64,000 nt of DNA from Primulina eburnea (taxonomy: Eukaryota; Streptophyta; Magnoliopsida; Lamiales; Gesneriaceae): assembly GCF_022965805.1 (NCBI RefSeq), contig NC_133110.1, positions 35,588,317 to 35,652,316 of the forward strand. Direction: 5' to 3'. The translations under genes were made by a program, and so were the position numbers. The notes beneath the pieces are model-generated. The model did no database searches, had not been told where the DNA came from, and was given only the letters and a program-made list of their open reading frames with translations. Below, in pieces: positions 1 to 9,770 of the stretch; positions within the stretch are counted from its first letter, which is position 1, and every line of letters starts with the position of its first letter.

Positions 1-625
1 ATGTTATCCTTAATTTAAAAAGAGTTTGTTTCCTTATAAAATTGGTTTTCCATATTTTATAGGACTGAGAAGACAAGTTAGTATAAATAGGAGAGGAAGA
101 TACAGAACTAGGTGACGGGAAGAGACGATTTGCAGAGATGTTTACCGAAGCATAGCAATCTCGTGATTGATAACTTGTTGCTGTGAAGTGCTGCCAACAT
201 CTGAAGACAACACCTAATCACGGTTGTGATTGGTGTGTTGAGTCTCGAAGAGTTTTCACTTCTCGGTTGATGCATCCGACATAGTTTGGTTATACGGTTT
301 GTTAGAGGTGTAGGATGCAATTTGTTACTCGCCTTTATAAGGGAGTTGCTTGATTCTTTCACTAGTATTGGTTTTTTTTGTAAACTTACAAGTTTTTCTA
401 GTGAATTATTTTGCCCTGAGGCACCGCACAAGTATTTGATACTTGTGCATAATTAACTATCTCGTCTCCTGTTTTGTTATTATTTCAATTCCGTGTTGAT
501 GTGTTAAATATATAGTTTCCGCTGCATGTTGTAGTGAGTGTTATAACACCTACGTACAACACCTACTTTCTTACTCACACAACACTCACCCTCATCACAC
601 TCACACTGTGGGAACAGAACTTTCA
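1..625 (+). repeat. 5' LTR of Copia-1 (first ~160 bp outside the window)
   Basis: Bases 1-625 repeat at 9145-9769 with seven or so transitions and one T-run length change. The LTR ends in TTTCA directly before the primer binding site. A TATA box (TATAAATAG) lies at 82-90. Two copies of the nested GTGTTG/CAACAC module lie at 187-215 and 536-563. Confidence 0.95.
82..90 (+). promoter_or_regulatory. TATA box of the Copia-1 5' LTR
   Basis: TATAAATAG is a consensus plant TATA box, conserved at 9226-9234 in the 3' LTR. Transcription would start roughly 30 bp downstream, near 115, defining the U3/R border. This is inferred from spacing only. Confidence 0.6.
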
Positions 626-627
626 AT

Positions 628-639
628 TGGTATCAGAGC
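628..639 (+). other. Primer binding site, tRNA-Met
   Basis: TGGTATCAGAGC begins two bases after the LTR end and is the standard complement of the plant initiator tRNA-Met 3' end used by Copia elements. Confidence 0.93.
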
Positions 640-700
640 CTCCACTTGACGCTACTAAGTGAGATCCTGTTTTGTTTTGTTTTCAGAGTGAAAAGGAATT

Positions 701-2450
701 ATGGAAGGATCAACAAATACTGTTTTTAGGCCTCCCGTGTTGGATGGATCAAACTATGCATTGTGGAAAGTAAAGATTAGGGTTTTTATTAAATCCATTG
801 AAGAAAGAGCTTGGCAACGTGTACTTGATGGTTGGAGTCCACCAAAACTTGAGGATGCTGATGGAGACACACGGCTCAAACCTGAAAGTACATGGACTGT
901 CGATGAAGTGTAAACTTCAAACTTTAATTCCAAGGCTCTCAATGCTATATTTTCATCTGTTGACACAAGGATGTTTAATTTAATCACCAATTGTGTATGC
1001 GCCAAAGATGCTTGGGAGATACTCCAGAAGCACTGTGAAGGATCCACAAGTGTGCGTAAAACTAGGCTAAGGATGGTGACATCAAAGTTAGAAAGTTTGA
1101 GAATGGAGGACAAGGAGTCTATTCTTGAGTATGACTGCCGGTTGAGACAACTCTCAAATGAATCACATGGCCTAGGAGATCCCATACCAAATGAAAGATT
1201 GGTGAACAAGGTTCTAAGATCTCTTCCTGAGAGATTCAATGTCAAAGTTTGCGCTATTGAAGAATATAAAGACACTTCAAAGATCAACTTGGATGAATTA
1301 ATGAGTTCTCTCAGAACATTTGAGATGAATCTTGATCTACAAAGGAAGGATAAAGGGAAGACAATAGCCTTTGAAGCCTCAACCGAATCTTATGATGAAA
1401 TCTTTCAAATATCTAAAGAGGTGGATAAGTCTGATTTAGGTGAAGAATCGATCTCTCTGTTTTCTAAGAAATTTGGTGATTACTTGAAGACTATGAGAGA
1501 AAAGAAGAAAATTGGACAAAAATCTGAGCTGCCCAATAACACCACTTTTGCAAAAGCTCAAAAGTTTACTCCTATGAAAGGACAGTTTCGACCAAAAACC
1601 GAAGTGCAAATCCAATCTAATGTCAGAAACCTGGACTCAGTGCAATGTAGAGAGTGTTCGGGATATGGACACTATGCCAATGAGTGTGCCAATCGACTTA
1701 GGAAAAACAAAGGCATGACTGTCACCCTGAGTGATGAAGAGTCTGATGATGATCAAGGATCAAGTGAATCTGAAAATCACACATCGTTATCTTCTGTGAT
1801 CAAGGAAAAATGCTCAATGCAAATCAATCCTTTGGGTGTTGCCACAGGTGTTGCAATACCTGGCCGCAACACCTCTTCGAATTCAGTATGTCTTAAATCT
1901 ACAACCCTTGCGGAGGCAAGTAAGTCTGAAACTCAAGAGGTAGATGATGATGAAGTCACTCTAGAAAGTGTGCAGACGATGTACGAAGAATTATATGAAG
2001 ACTGGATCAAAAAGCCTAAAGGAAATGCAATTCTCTCCAAAGAGAATGCTGAGCTAAAGTCACAAATTTCACGATGAAGTAATCTTAAGCAAGAAAGATT
2101 TGGAATTATGCAAAGTCAAAGAGGAACTTGGAGAAGCAACTCAGATTCTTGCCAAGATGAATTCAAGTTCATCCAAACTTGATTCACTTTTGATGATTGG
2201 ACAGAATGACAAAGCTGGACTTGGTTATCCGAACAGTCTGTTCGAAATTGGAGAATCTTCCAATACTGAGAGAAAACCAACTGTTTTTGTCAAAGAAAGT
2301 GTTGAAACCTCGAATGCTACACAAACTGAAAAAGGTGCTCCATCTAAAAGGCAAATATCTACCAAGAAGTCCAAATCCAGAAAACGCCACTTTATCTGCC
2401 ACTATTGTTTTAGACCTGGTCATATCAAACCCTACTGCTTTAAACTGAGA
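701..2450 (+). pseudogene. gag: Copia-1 gag (broken)
   Basis: Gag is the nucleocapsid precursor that packages element RNA. The ATG at 701 opens MEGSTN, followed by the usual LDGSNYALWK segment of Copia gag. An in-frame TAA at 911-913 stops it, and the same frame continues cleanly to 2077 through the UBN2-type gag core (KDAWEILQKHCEG, then YDCRLRQLSN). A CCHC knuckle CRECSGYGHYANEC lies near 1645-1690. A one-base frameshift near 2065-2077 moves the frame, which resumes and includes a second knuckle CHYCFRPGHIKPYC near 2396-2440. Two knuckles and an acidic linker (EESDDDQGSSESE) fit a long SIRE-type gag. Not translatable as it stands. Confidence 0.9.
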
Positions 2451-3882
2451 GATGATTACAAGAGATGGGAATCAGAACAGGTGTTGCCACAGGTGTTGTA
2501 TAACACCCGGCGCAACACTGCCAACAGAAAACCGACGGTAAAAAGGGTTTGGGTAACAAAGGCTAAGATTCAATGTTTCGTTATTTATACTTCATTAAAG
2601 ACTAACATTGCAGGAATATGGTACTTTGACAGTGGCTGTTCGCGCCACATGACAGGTTCTAAAGACCATTTGATTGACTATGTTGAACTGAGGAGTGGTC
2701 ATGTGACGTATGGTGGTGGTGCTAAAGGAAGAATTGCTGGCAAAGGAACCTTGAATGTTGATGGACTGCCTAATCTACACAATGTGCTTTATGTCGAAGG
2801 GCTTAACTCAAACTTAATAAGCATAAGTCAACTTTGTGATGATGGTTTGCATGTTAAGTTTGATAAAGACAATTGTGAAGTGTTTGATAATTCTAATACT
2901 CGTATTTTGACAGGTACAAGGTCTGCTGATAATTGCTATCAACTTGGAGAAGACTTAGTATGCAATCATTCAAAGGTGAGTGAATTAAACTTGTGGCATC
3001 AAAAATTGGGACATGCAAACTTCAAGACATTAAAGAATCTTGGTAAGTACGATGCTGTGAGAGGTATGCCTAATTTATCCTCTGGAATTCCGTATGTTTG
3101 TGGTGCATGTCAAAAAGGTAAGCAAACACGTGTTCCCCATCAAGTGTTGCAACACTTTGGGACAACACGGTGTCTTGAACTCTTGCACATGGATCTTATG
3201 GGTCCAATGGAAGTGGAAAGTCTTGGAGGTAAGAAGTATTCATGCGTTTGTGTGGATGATTTCTCTCGCTTTACTTGGGTAAGATTTCTTAGAGAAAAAT
3301 CCGATACATTTGATGTTTTCAAGAAATTACATGCTAAGATTACTAATCTACATAATCTGAGGGTTGGTAAGATAAGGACTGACCATGGTAAAGAATTTGA
3401 AAACTCATACTTTATATCATTTTGTGAAAAGAGAGGGATAACTCATGAATTTTCGGCCCCTAAGACCCCTCAACAAAATGGAATAGCCGAAAGGAAGAAT
3501 AGGACACTGCAAGAAATGGCTAGGGTCATGTTAAGTTCAAAGAAATATTTCAAAGAGATTTTGGGCCGAGGCCTTGAACACAGCATGTCATATTTCAATT
3601 CGTGTGTACTTAAGGAGTGGTTCTACTATGACATCCTATGAAATCATCATGGGAAAGAGGCCGAACCTTAAGTATTTTCATGTCTTTGGGTGTGTATGTT
3701 ATGTTTTGAATGACCGAGACCATCTTGCAAAGTTTGACTCTAAAAGTGACAAATGTTTATTCCTTGGTTATTCATCTAATAGTCGTGCATATCACATGTA
3801 TAATCTGAGAACAAGAACGACTATGGAATCTATTAACGTTGTGTTTGACGATCTTGCAGATCTAGCAGGAAAAACAATCTAG
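2451..3882 (+). pseudogene. pol: Copia-1 protease and integrase (broken)
   Basis: The aspartic protease active site FDSGCSRHM is at about 2624-2650. The GAG-pre-integrase zinc motif starts at LWHQKLGH (~2992) and continues to CGACQKGK. The integrase catalytic triad is visible as HMDLMGP (~3187), RTDHGKEF (~3376) and NGIAERKNR (~3480), so all three acidic residues survive. A frameshift near 3555 moves the C-terminal part to another frame (from ~3574, with GKRPNLKYFHVFGC). That frame closes at an in-frame TAG at 3880-3882 in the linker before RT. Confidence 0.9.
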
Positions 3883-5700
3883 GATGATGTTGATGGGCTC
3901 CTGAATACAAGTGAGACACTGCCTAACACAGATGTTGGACCCGGTGTTGTAACACCTGAGACAACACCTGCACCGGCAGAATCAAAAGATGAACAAGGAG
4001 AGAATTCTGAAAAGGAGGATGATGTAACCAATGAAGGGATTGATATTCCCAGTAAGATCCAGAAAAATCATCCTTCATCTCAGATCCTCGGTGAAACATT
4101 TGGAGGAATGCAAACTAGAAGAAAGGAGAAAGTAGACTATCGAAAAATGATGGGACTAGTATGCATGACTTCCGTATACTCCCAAGTAATCCACTCTTGT
4201 TTTGTTTCACTCATTGAACCCAAAAATATAAGTGAAGCCTTAAAAGATGAATTTTGGGTTGATGCCATGCATGAGGAACTTGAACAATTCGTTAGGAATG
4301 ATGTGTGGGATCTGGTTCCCAGACCTGATAATATGAATGTTATTGGAACAAAATGGATTTTTAAAAACAAAACTGATGAATCTGGAATTGTTGTAAGAAA
4401 CAAAGCAAGGCTAGTTGCTTAAGGGTATACTCAAATTGAAGGAATTGATTTTGATGAAATGTTTGCCCCTGTTGCCCGGATTCGGTTAGACTTTTACTTG
4501 CTATTGCGTGTCACATGGACATAAAATTATATCAAATGGATGTGAAAAGTGCCTTCTTGAATGGCATCTTGAAAGAAGAAGCTTATGTAAGCCAACCTAA
4601 AGGATTTGAAGATCCACACCACCCGAACCATGTCTACAAGTTGAAGAAGGCACTGTATGGGCTTAAACAAGCTCCACGAGCATGGTATGGTAAGCTTACG
4701 GAATTTCTGCTTGACTTAGGCTTCAAACGAGGTGAAGTTGATAAAACTCTGTTTATTAAAAAGTCAAAGCATGATATACTTGTGTGTCAAATTTATGTGG
4801 ATGACATCATATTTGGAGCATCGTCTCAAAAGCATGTTGATGATTTTGTTAACTGCATGTCTACCACATTTGAAATGAGCATGGTAGGTGAATTAAGTTT
4901 CTTTCTTGGACTACAAATTAAACAAATGCATGATGGTATTTTTCTGTGTCAGTCTAAGTATGCCAAGAATTTGGTAACGAAATTTTCTGCTGAAAACACT
5001 AAACATATGAAAACACCAATGGGGTCGACTGAAAAAATATCTAAGGACGATGTTGCCGCAGGTGTTGACAACACTCAGTATCGCAGCATCATAGGCAGTC
5101 TCCTTTATTTAAGCGCAAGTCGTCCCGATATCATGTTTAGTGTATGTTTGTGTGCCAGATACCAGGCTGATCCTAAAGTCACTCATTTAAAGGCAGTCAA
5201 AAGAATTTTGAGATATATAGCTGGGACGGTTGACTTAGGACTGTGGTACACCAAAGAAACAAACACCAATTTAGTGAGCTTTAGTGATGCTGACTGGGCT
5301 GGAAACTTAGATGATAGGAAAAGTACCACTGGTGGATGCTTTTATCTTGGTAACAATTTGGTGTCATGGTATAGCAGAAAGCAAAATTGTGTGTCTTTGT
5401 CCACTGCTGAATCCGAATATGTTGCGGCTGCCAGTTGTTGTTCACAACTTTTGTGGATGAATCAAATGATTAACGATTATGGATTCAGCAGTGACACCTT
5501 AATTGTATAATGTGACAATTCAAGTGCAATCGATATTTCAAAAAATCCAGTACAACACTCTCGAACTAAACACATTGACATTAGACATCATTTTATTTGA
5601 GATTTAGTTGAAAAGGGAATAATTCGAATGGAATTTGTTGGAACTGAAAACCAACTGGCTGATATCTTTACAAAACATTGGATTTTGAGAGATTTTCCAA
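3883..5700 (+). pseudogene. pol: Copia-1 reverse transcriptase and RNase H (broken)
   Basis: RT starts around 4225 (EALKDEFWVDAMHEEL), with WIFKNK and KARLVA motifs. TAA at 4420-4422 replaces the usual Gln codon before GYTQ. A few bases are missing near 4475, shifting frame. The open part at 4515-5510 has MDVKSAFLNG, the catalytic YVDDIIFG (~4793) and RNase H from SDADWAGN (~5283) to AESEYVAAAS. Further stops follow at 5508-5510 (TAA) and 5598-5600 (TGA), and the conserved ADIFTK end shifts frame near 5676. Catalytic motifs are present but no enzyme can be made from this copy. Confidence 0.92.
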
Positions 5701-6086
5701 TCTTAGGAAGTCTCTCAGCTTGTGTACACAATGATCACTCACGGATGTTGCCCTCGGTGTTACAACACCTGTGGACAACACTCAGCATGCATGTGCATTT
5801 TATTTTTAGGATGCTAGACATATTGCATACATCTTGTTTTGTGTGAAGCCTTTACAAGTGAAGGATACTGAATGGTGCGCTCTCAGTTGTGAATCAAACT
5901 TTCTATCGAAATTCTCTAAAGTATGGAGTGTGCTCAATCTAAGTCGTAAAGCTGTTGAGGATGTTCGTGTACTACATGATCTTGTCCAATATAGACAATG
6001 ACTTAGAAAATTCTTGAGCAATAAGGCGAAAAATAGAAAGAGGAGAAGAATTAAAAAAATGGAACAAAAACATTGTTTAGAAGAAA

Positions 6087-6234
6087 ATGGAAAAAGCTAC
6101 CTAGAGGAGTCCAATGAAGACCGTTCTTCTAGTGTGGGAGCTACCACTTCTAAGTCAAAATCCAGATGGAAAAAGCTACCTAGAGGAGTCCCATGAAGAC
6201 CGTTCCTCTAGAGTGGGAGTTACCATGTCTGAAA
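6087..6234 (+). repeat. 79-bp tandem duplication in the pol-ORF2 spacer
   Basis: A unit starting ATGGAAAAAGCTACCTAG at 6087 is repeated from 6166, with a few substitutions and one base difference in length. It lies in non-coding DNA after pol. It probably arose by replication slippage. Confidence 0.85.
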
Positions 6235-6484
6235 TAAAAATGTTTAAGAAAGTTTGAGTCCAACTTGTGAGTGTTGCCAAGAGGTGTTGCCAACACCTAA
6301 CTACAGACTGATCACAGTTTGATCACATGCGTGTACATTTCATTTTTGATCATATTTTAGGAATAAATTTTAAGATTTTCATATTGCTGTTATGTAAATT
6401 CATCATGTCCAGTGGGCTATCAGTTCTTGACTAATGAAATACGAAGAAAAACCCCAACCAACCCAATCTTGAAATACATTGTTA

Positions 6485-6735
6485 TCTAACGGTTAGTGGG
6501 GTTAATTCGATGTGGCGTTTCATTCTGCCTGATTTTTTTAATGATTACACTGGCTCGGAAAGTTACCGTTGGATGAGAGTAAACTTTGATTTGGAAAGAG
6601 GCTGCAGTTACGGGTCGAGAGAATGTTACCGTTGGAGGGGTATGCTTAATACTTAGGAATGGATGATGCACAACTTTACTGTCTGTGATTTTCTCGCACA
6701 TTATAAAAATATTGTCCTGCTCTCACTATTCATTT
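6485..6735 (+). promoter_or_regulatory. Putative internal promoter for the 3' ORF: three MSA-like MYB sites and a TATA box
   Basis: TCTAACGGTTA at 6485-6495 fits the mitosis-specific activator consensus YCYAACGGYYA exactly; this is the site bound by three-repeat MYB (MYB3R) factors. TTACCGTTGGA at 6563-6573 and again at 6626-6636 is the same site on the other strand with one mismatch. TATAAAAATA follows at 6702-6711, placing a start near 6733, about 85 bp before the ORF ATG at 6816. The arrangement, distal sites then TATA then short leader then intact ORF, looks like a promoter. No transcript evidence is available here. Confidence 0.45.
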
Positions 6736-6815
6736 GTTGCGAAAAATTATCTCTGTCTTCGGATTTTCTTGTGTCCCTTCGATCCACACTATTTCTTGTG
6801 TTCTTTATTCTACAG

Positions 6816-8726
6816 ATGGCTGGCTTCGATCGTCACGACATCAAAAATGAAATGGCTGCGAGGTTGGGGGAAAAATCACCTGACCCAACACCCTCAGCCG
6901 AAACCAATGTGGAAGGGATGGCAATGGTCAGTGTACCAGAAGAACCAGTGCCGCTGGAAATTATTGCTCTTGGTGAACCCGGGAATGCAATCGACATTGA
7001 AAATCCACCAGATTTTGAGGCCGTGAATAGAGCTTTTCCCCCTTTCCCTATGCGTCGTACGTCAAAGAGACAAGCAGGGTTCGACCCTGACTTTGTCCCT
7101 ACAAAGAAACCAAGGGCATCTACCGTCCCATTCATTCTGGACCCTGACTTCTCATCAGGAGACGAATCCAATGATGAGGACTTTGAATTGGTGGCTCGCC
7201 CGAAACCAACTGCTGCAGCAACGGAAAGTGGCTCGTCTTCTGGTGTCCAAAAGCAACACCCAGTCATGGACAGTCAAGATGATTCTGAAGAAAGGGTTCT
7301 TGATGAGGCTGAAAACGATGAGCAATCACTGGCCGAGTTTCTTGCACAGCTTAAAGAAGATAAGGCAGCCAAGAAACAAATGGCTCAGGAGGAAGAACCT
7401 GATTCAGAAATGATGAAGGAATTTGAACAAAACCGGCCTGGCGCTTCTGACGACTCATCCTCATCGTCTGTATCTGACTTTGAATCAGAGGAACAAGGTG
7501 ATGATGCATCTGAGGACACTGACTCTGAAGCTAACGAGTCCTCTGAGAATGCTGCTGCTGCACCCTGTGTTGAGGAGGATGTTGACAACACCTCCCACAA
7601 CACTGACTCTGCTGAATATGATCTCAGTAAGTCCTTCTCTCCGAAGTTTTACTCAGAAGAGGCCTTGGCATTGTGGCCCATATTTATTCATCGAGAGTTG
7701 ATTGAAGAAAAAAACATTGACTTTGATACGTATGGAAAGCAAAATCTGATTGAATTTTTGAAGAGCCGAAGGCTGCTCTCAACTGTCACCGCAGTCATGC
7801 CCTACTGTCGTGGAGTGGTATTGGAGTTTTATTGCAATCTTTTGAGGAGTGTGGCCGATGAGGACTCGGTGAAATACGGCAGAGTGTTTGTTCGGGATCG
7901 AATTTACAATTTCTCACCGACTGTGATAAATGTATTTTATGACACCCCAGATATTGAAGAGGCTGCAGAGGATTTAGACATTCATGTTGTTACCACTGTG
8001 CTTACTGGAGGAGTGGTACAAATTTTCCCTGATCATCCCAAGAAATTGAGTGCTGCCAATCTCACCTCCTTCTTTTTTGTCCTACACAAAACCGCTATTT
8101 GGAACTGGACACCGTCGACCAACACCACAACAGTGACTCGATCACAGGCCATGATGCTATTTGCTATTGGAACCGGGCGGGCTTTTAACTTTGGGAAGCT
8201 GGTTTTCCAGAATGCATTGCAATACGCTCAAGGAGACTTCAAGAAAACCAAGCTCCCTTACCCTTCGCTCATCTATGGAATCCTGGAATCTCAAGGTTTC
8301 ATTCCGGATATTGATGAAGAGCTCTGCCCTGTTGGCGATTCCCTGAAGATTTCACCAGCTTACTTCAAAGGCAACAGAAAAATCGATCTGCCTTGGCTAG
8401 GTTCGAGTGCTGCTGCAGATGTTGGCCACACTGGTGAAACAACATCTGACCCTCTGCCTGACATTTCTAATCTGCCCCCGACACCGCCTGCTGGCTATGT
8501 TACATTGTCCATCTCCTACATTCGTGCTCAAATCGCCTATGGTCGACAACAGATTGTTAATGCGAAGGCGACCATCGAGCATTATGAAAATCAAGTGGCT
8601 GATTATGAGCTTCTGCTAGCTGCGAGTATCCATTCTGGACAAAAAGGGGGAGTAGACACTGCTGGAACCAGTGGGACAAAAATGGCTGATGAAGATGATG
8701 ACGCGGACAGGAGTGAAGGAAACTGA
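6816..8726 (+). CDS. Copia-1 3' ORF: acidic protein with a plant-transposon-type domain
   Basis: An intact 636-residue frame lies after pol, where SIRE-lineage elements carry an extra (env-like) ORF. The frame is open from 6663, but ATG 6816 is preferred because it follows a pyrimidine-rich leader ending ..TTCTACAG. Residues ~80-103 contain basic clusters (RRTSKRQ, TKKPRAST) that could be a nuclear localisation signal. Residues ~110-265 are Ser/Asp/Glu-rich and probably disordered. Residues ~279-530 form a folded-looking domain (VVLEFYCNLL ... VFVRDRIYNFSPTVINVFY) resembling the 'putative plant transposon protein' family; this is recalled, not searched. Residues ~569-609 look helical. No signal peptide or convincing membrane segment is seen after Met 6816, so it is not an obvious envelope protein. 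Function unknown. Confidence 0.75.
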   Translation: MAGFDRHDIKNEMAARLGEKSPDPTPSAETNVEGMAMVSVPEEPVPLEIIALGEPGNAIDIENPPDFEAVNRAFPPFPMRRTSKRQAGFDPDFVPTKKPRASTVPFILDPDFSSGDESNDEDFELVARPKPTAAATESGSSSGVQKQHPVMDSQDDSEERVLDEAENDEQSLAEFLAQLKEDKAAKKQMAQEEEPDSEMMKEFEQNRPGASDDSSSSSVSDFESEEQGDDASEDTDSEANESSENAAAAPCVEEDVDNTSHNTDSAEYDLSKSFSPKFYSEEALALWPIFIHRELIEEKNIDFDTYGKQNLIEFLKSRRLLSTVTAVMPYCRGVVLEFYCNLLRSVADEDSVKYGRVFVRDRIYNFSPTVINVFYDTPDIEEAAEDLDIHVVTTVLTGGVVQIFPDHPKKLSAANLTSFFFVLHKTAIWNWTPSTNTTTVTRSQAMMLFAIGTGRAFNFGKLVFQNALQYAQGDFKKTKLPYPSLIYGILESQGFIPDIDEELCPVGDSLKISPAYFKGNRKIDLPWLGSSAAADVGHTGETTSDPLPDISNLPPTPPAGYVTLSISYIRAQIAYGRQQIVNAKATIEHYENQVADYELLLAASIHSGQKGGVDTAGTSGTKMADEDDDADRSEGN

Positions 8727-8984
8727 CTGATGTTTTGTGGTTGTTGGACTGACTCTAATTCTGACTACTTTGGTGCTTTAACTGCTTCTGTTCTGTTCTT
8801 AGTCTTTCCTTGTTATTGAACTAATCGATGTTATAATCTGAGTGTTACAACATCTAACCTACAACATCTAACTTGCAAATTTTTACTGGGTTTGTTTTTC
8901 AGGGGGAGTCAACAACTGGTTGACTAATCCAGGGGGAGTTACCATTTTACTAAGTTTTGTTCAGAAAGGCAAAAAAGGGGAGAT
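8727..8984 (+). other. Copia-1 3' untranslated region with G-rich repeats and polypurine tract
   Basis: No reading frame is seen. GGGGGAGT occurs near 8645 (inside the ORF end), 8902 and 8933, and the true polypurine tract AAAAAAGGGGAGAT abuts the LTR at 8971-8984. It primes plus-strand DNA synthesis. One nested GTGTTG/CAACAT module lies near 8838-8867. Confidence 0.8.
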
Positions 8985-9770
8985 TGAAAGGAATTTTATT
9001 CCTTGAAATATTTCCTTCTTTTAATACTTACCTTGTTTAAAAAGATCTTTGCTGTTTTGCCTTTCTAGAAATATTATATGATCTCCTATAAAATTTAATA
9101 TAGTCATCGATAATATAGAAAAGATATGATATGATCTTTAAGATATGTTATCCTTAATTTAAAAAGAGTTTGTTTCCTTATAAAATTGGTTTTCCATATT
9201 TTATAGGACTGAGAAGACAAGTTAGTATAAATAGGAGAGGAAGATACAGAACTAGGTGACGGGAAGAGACGATTTGCAGAGACGTTTACCGAAGCATAGC
9301 AATCTCGTGATTGATAACTTGTTGCTGTGAAGTGCTGCCAACATCTGAAGACAACACCTAATTACGGTTGTGATTGGTGTGTTGAGTCTCGAAGAGTTTT
9401 CACTTCTCGGTTGATGCATCCGACATAGTTTGGTTATACAGTTTGTTAGAGGTGTAAGATGCAATTTGTTACTCGCCTTTATAAGGGAGTTGCTTGATTC
9501 TTTCACCAGTATTGGTTTTTTTTTGTAAACTTACAAGTTTTTCTAGTGAATTATTTTGCCCTGAGGCACCGCACAAGTATTTGATACTTGTGCATAATTA
9601 ACTATCTCGTCTCCTGTTTTGTTATTATTTCAATTCCGTGTTGATGTGTTAAATATATAGTTTCCGCTGCATGTTGTAGTGAGTGTTACAACACCTACGT
9701 ACAACACCTACTTTCTTACTCACACAACACTCACCCTCATCACACTCACACTGTGGGAACAGAACTTTCA
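8985..9770 (+). repeat. 3' LTR of Copia-1 (786 bp)
   Basis: It starts TGAAAGG right after the polypurine tract and ends TTTCA, matching the 5' LTR end. The TATA box is at 9226-9234. Copies of the nested inverted-repeat module lie at 9331-9359 and 9681-9708. Immediately after 9770 the sequence is antisense NLR coding sequence. Confidence 0.96.

Larger units (their letters stand above)
1..9770 (+). mobile_element. Copia-1, SIRE-like Copia LTR retrotransposon (5' LTR cut by window edge)
   Basis: Order on the plus strand is LTR, tRNA-Met primer site, gag, protease, integrase, reverse transcriptase, RNase H, an extra 3' ORF, polypurine tract, LTR. Integrase before RT is the Copia order; the long gag with two zinc knuckles and an ORF after pol point to the SIRE/Maximus lineage (inference). 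The LTRs differ at about 7 of 625 shared positions, so insertion is recent. The 3' end sits inside an NLR pseudogene at 9770/9771; the expected 5-bp target duplication would begin AGATC, and its partner lies left of the window. Gag-pol is broken many times while the 3' ORF is open. Confidence 0.93.

Noticed and set aside
108..431. 107-residue minus-strand ORF, repeated at 9252-9506
   Set aside because: It lies entirely inside the Copia-1 LTR, antisense to it, and changes length between the LTR copies.
6663..6815. N-terminal extension of the Copia-1 3' ORF with hydrophobic stretch (Met at 6663)
   Set aside because: It overlaps the TATA box and the pyrimidine-rich leader; the ATG at 6816 is the better start, so a membrane anchor is not claimed.
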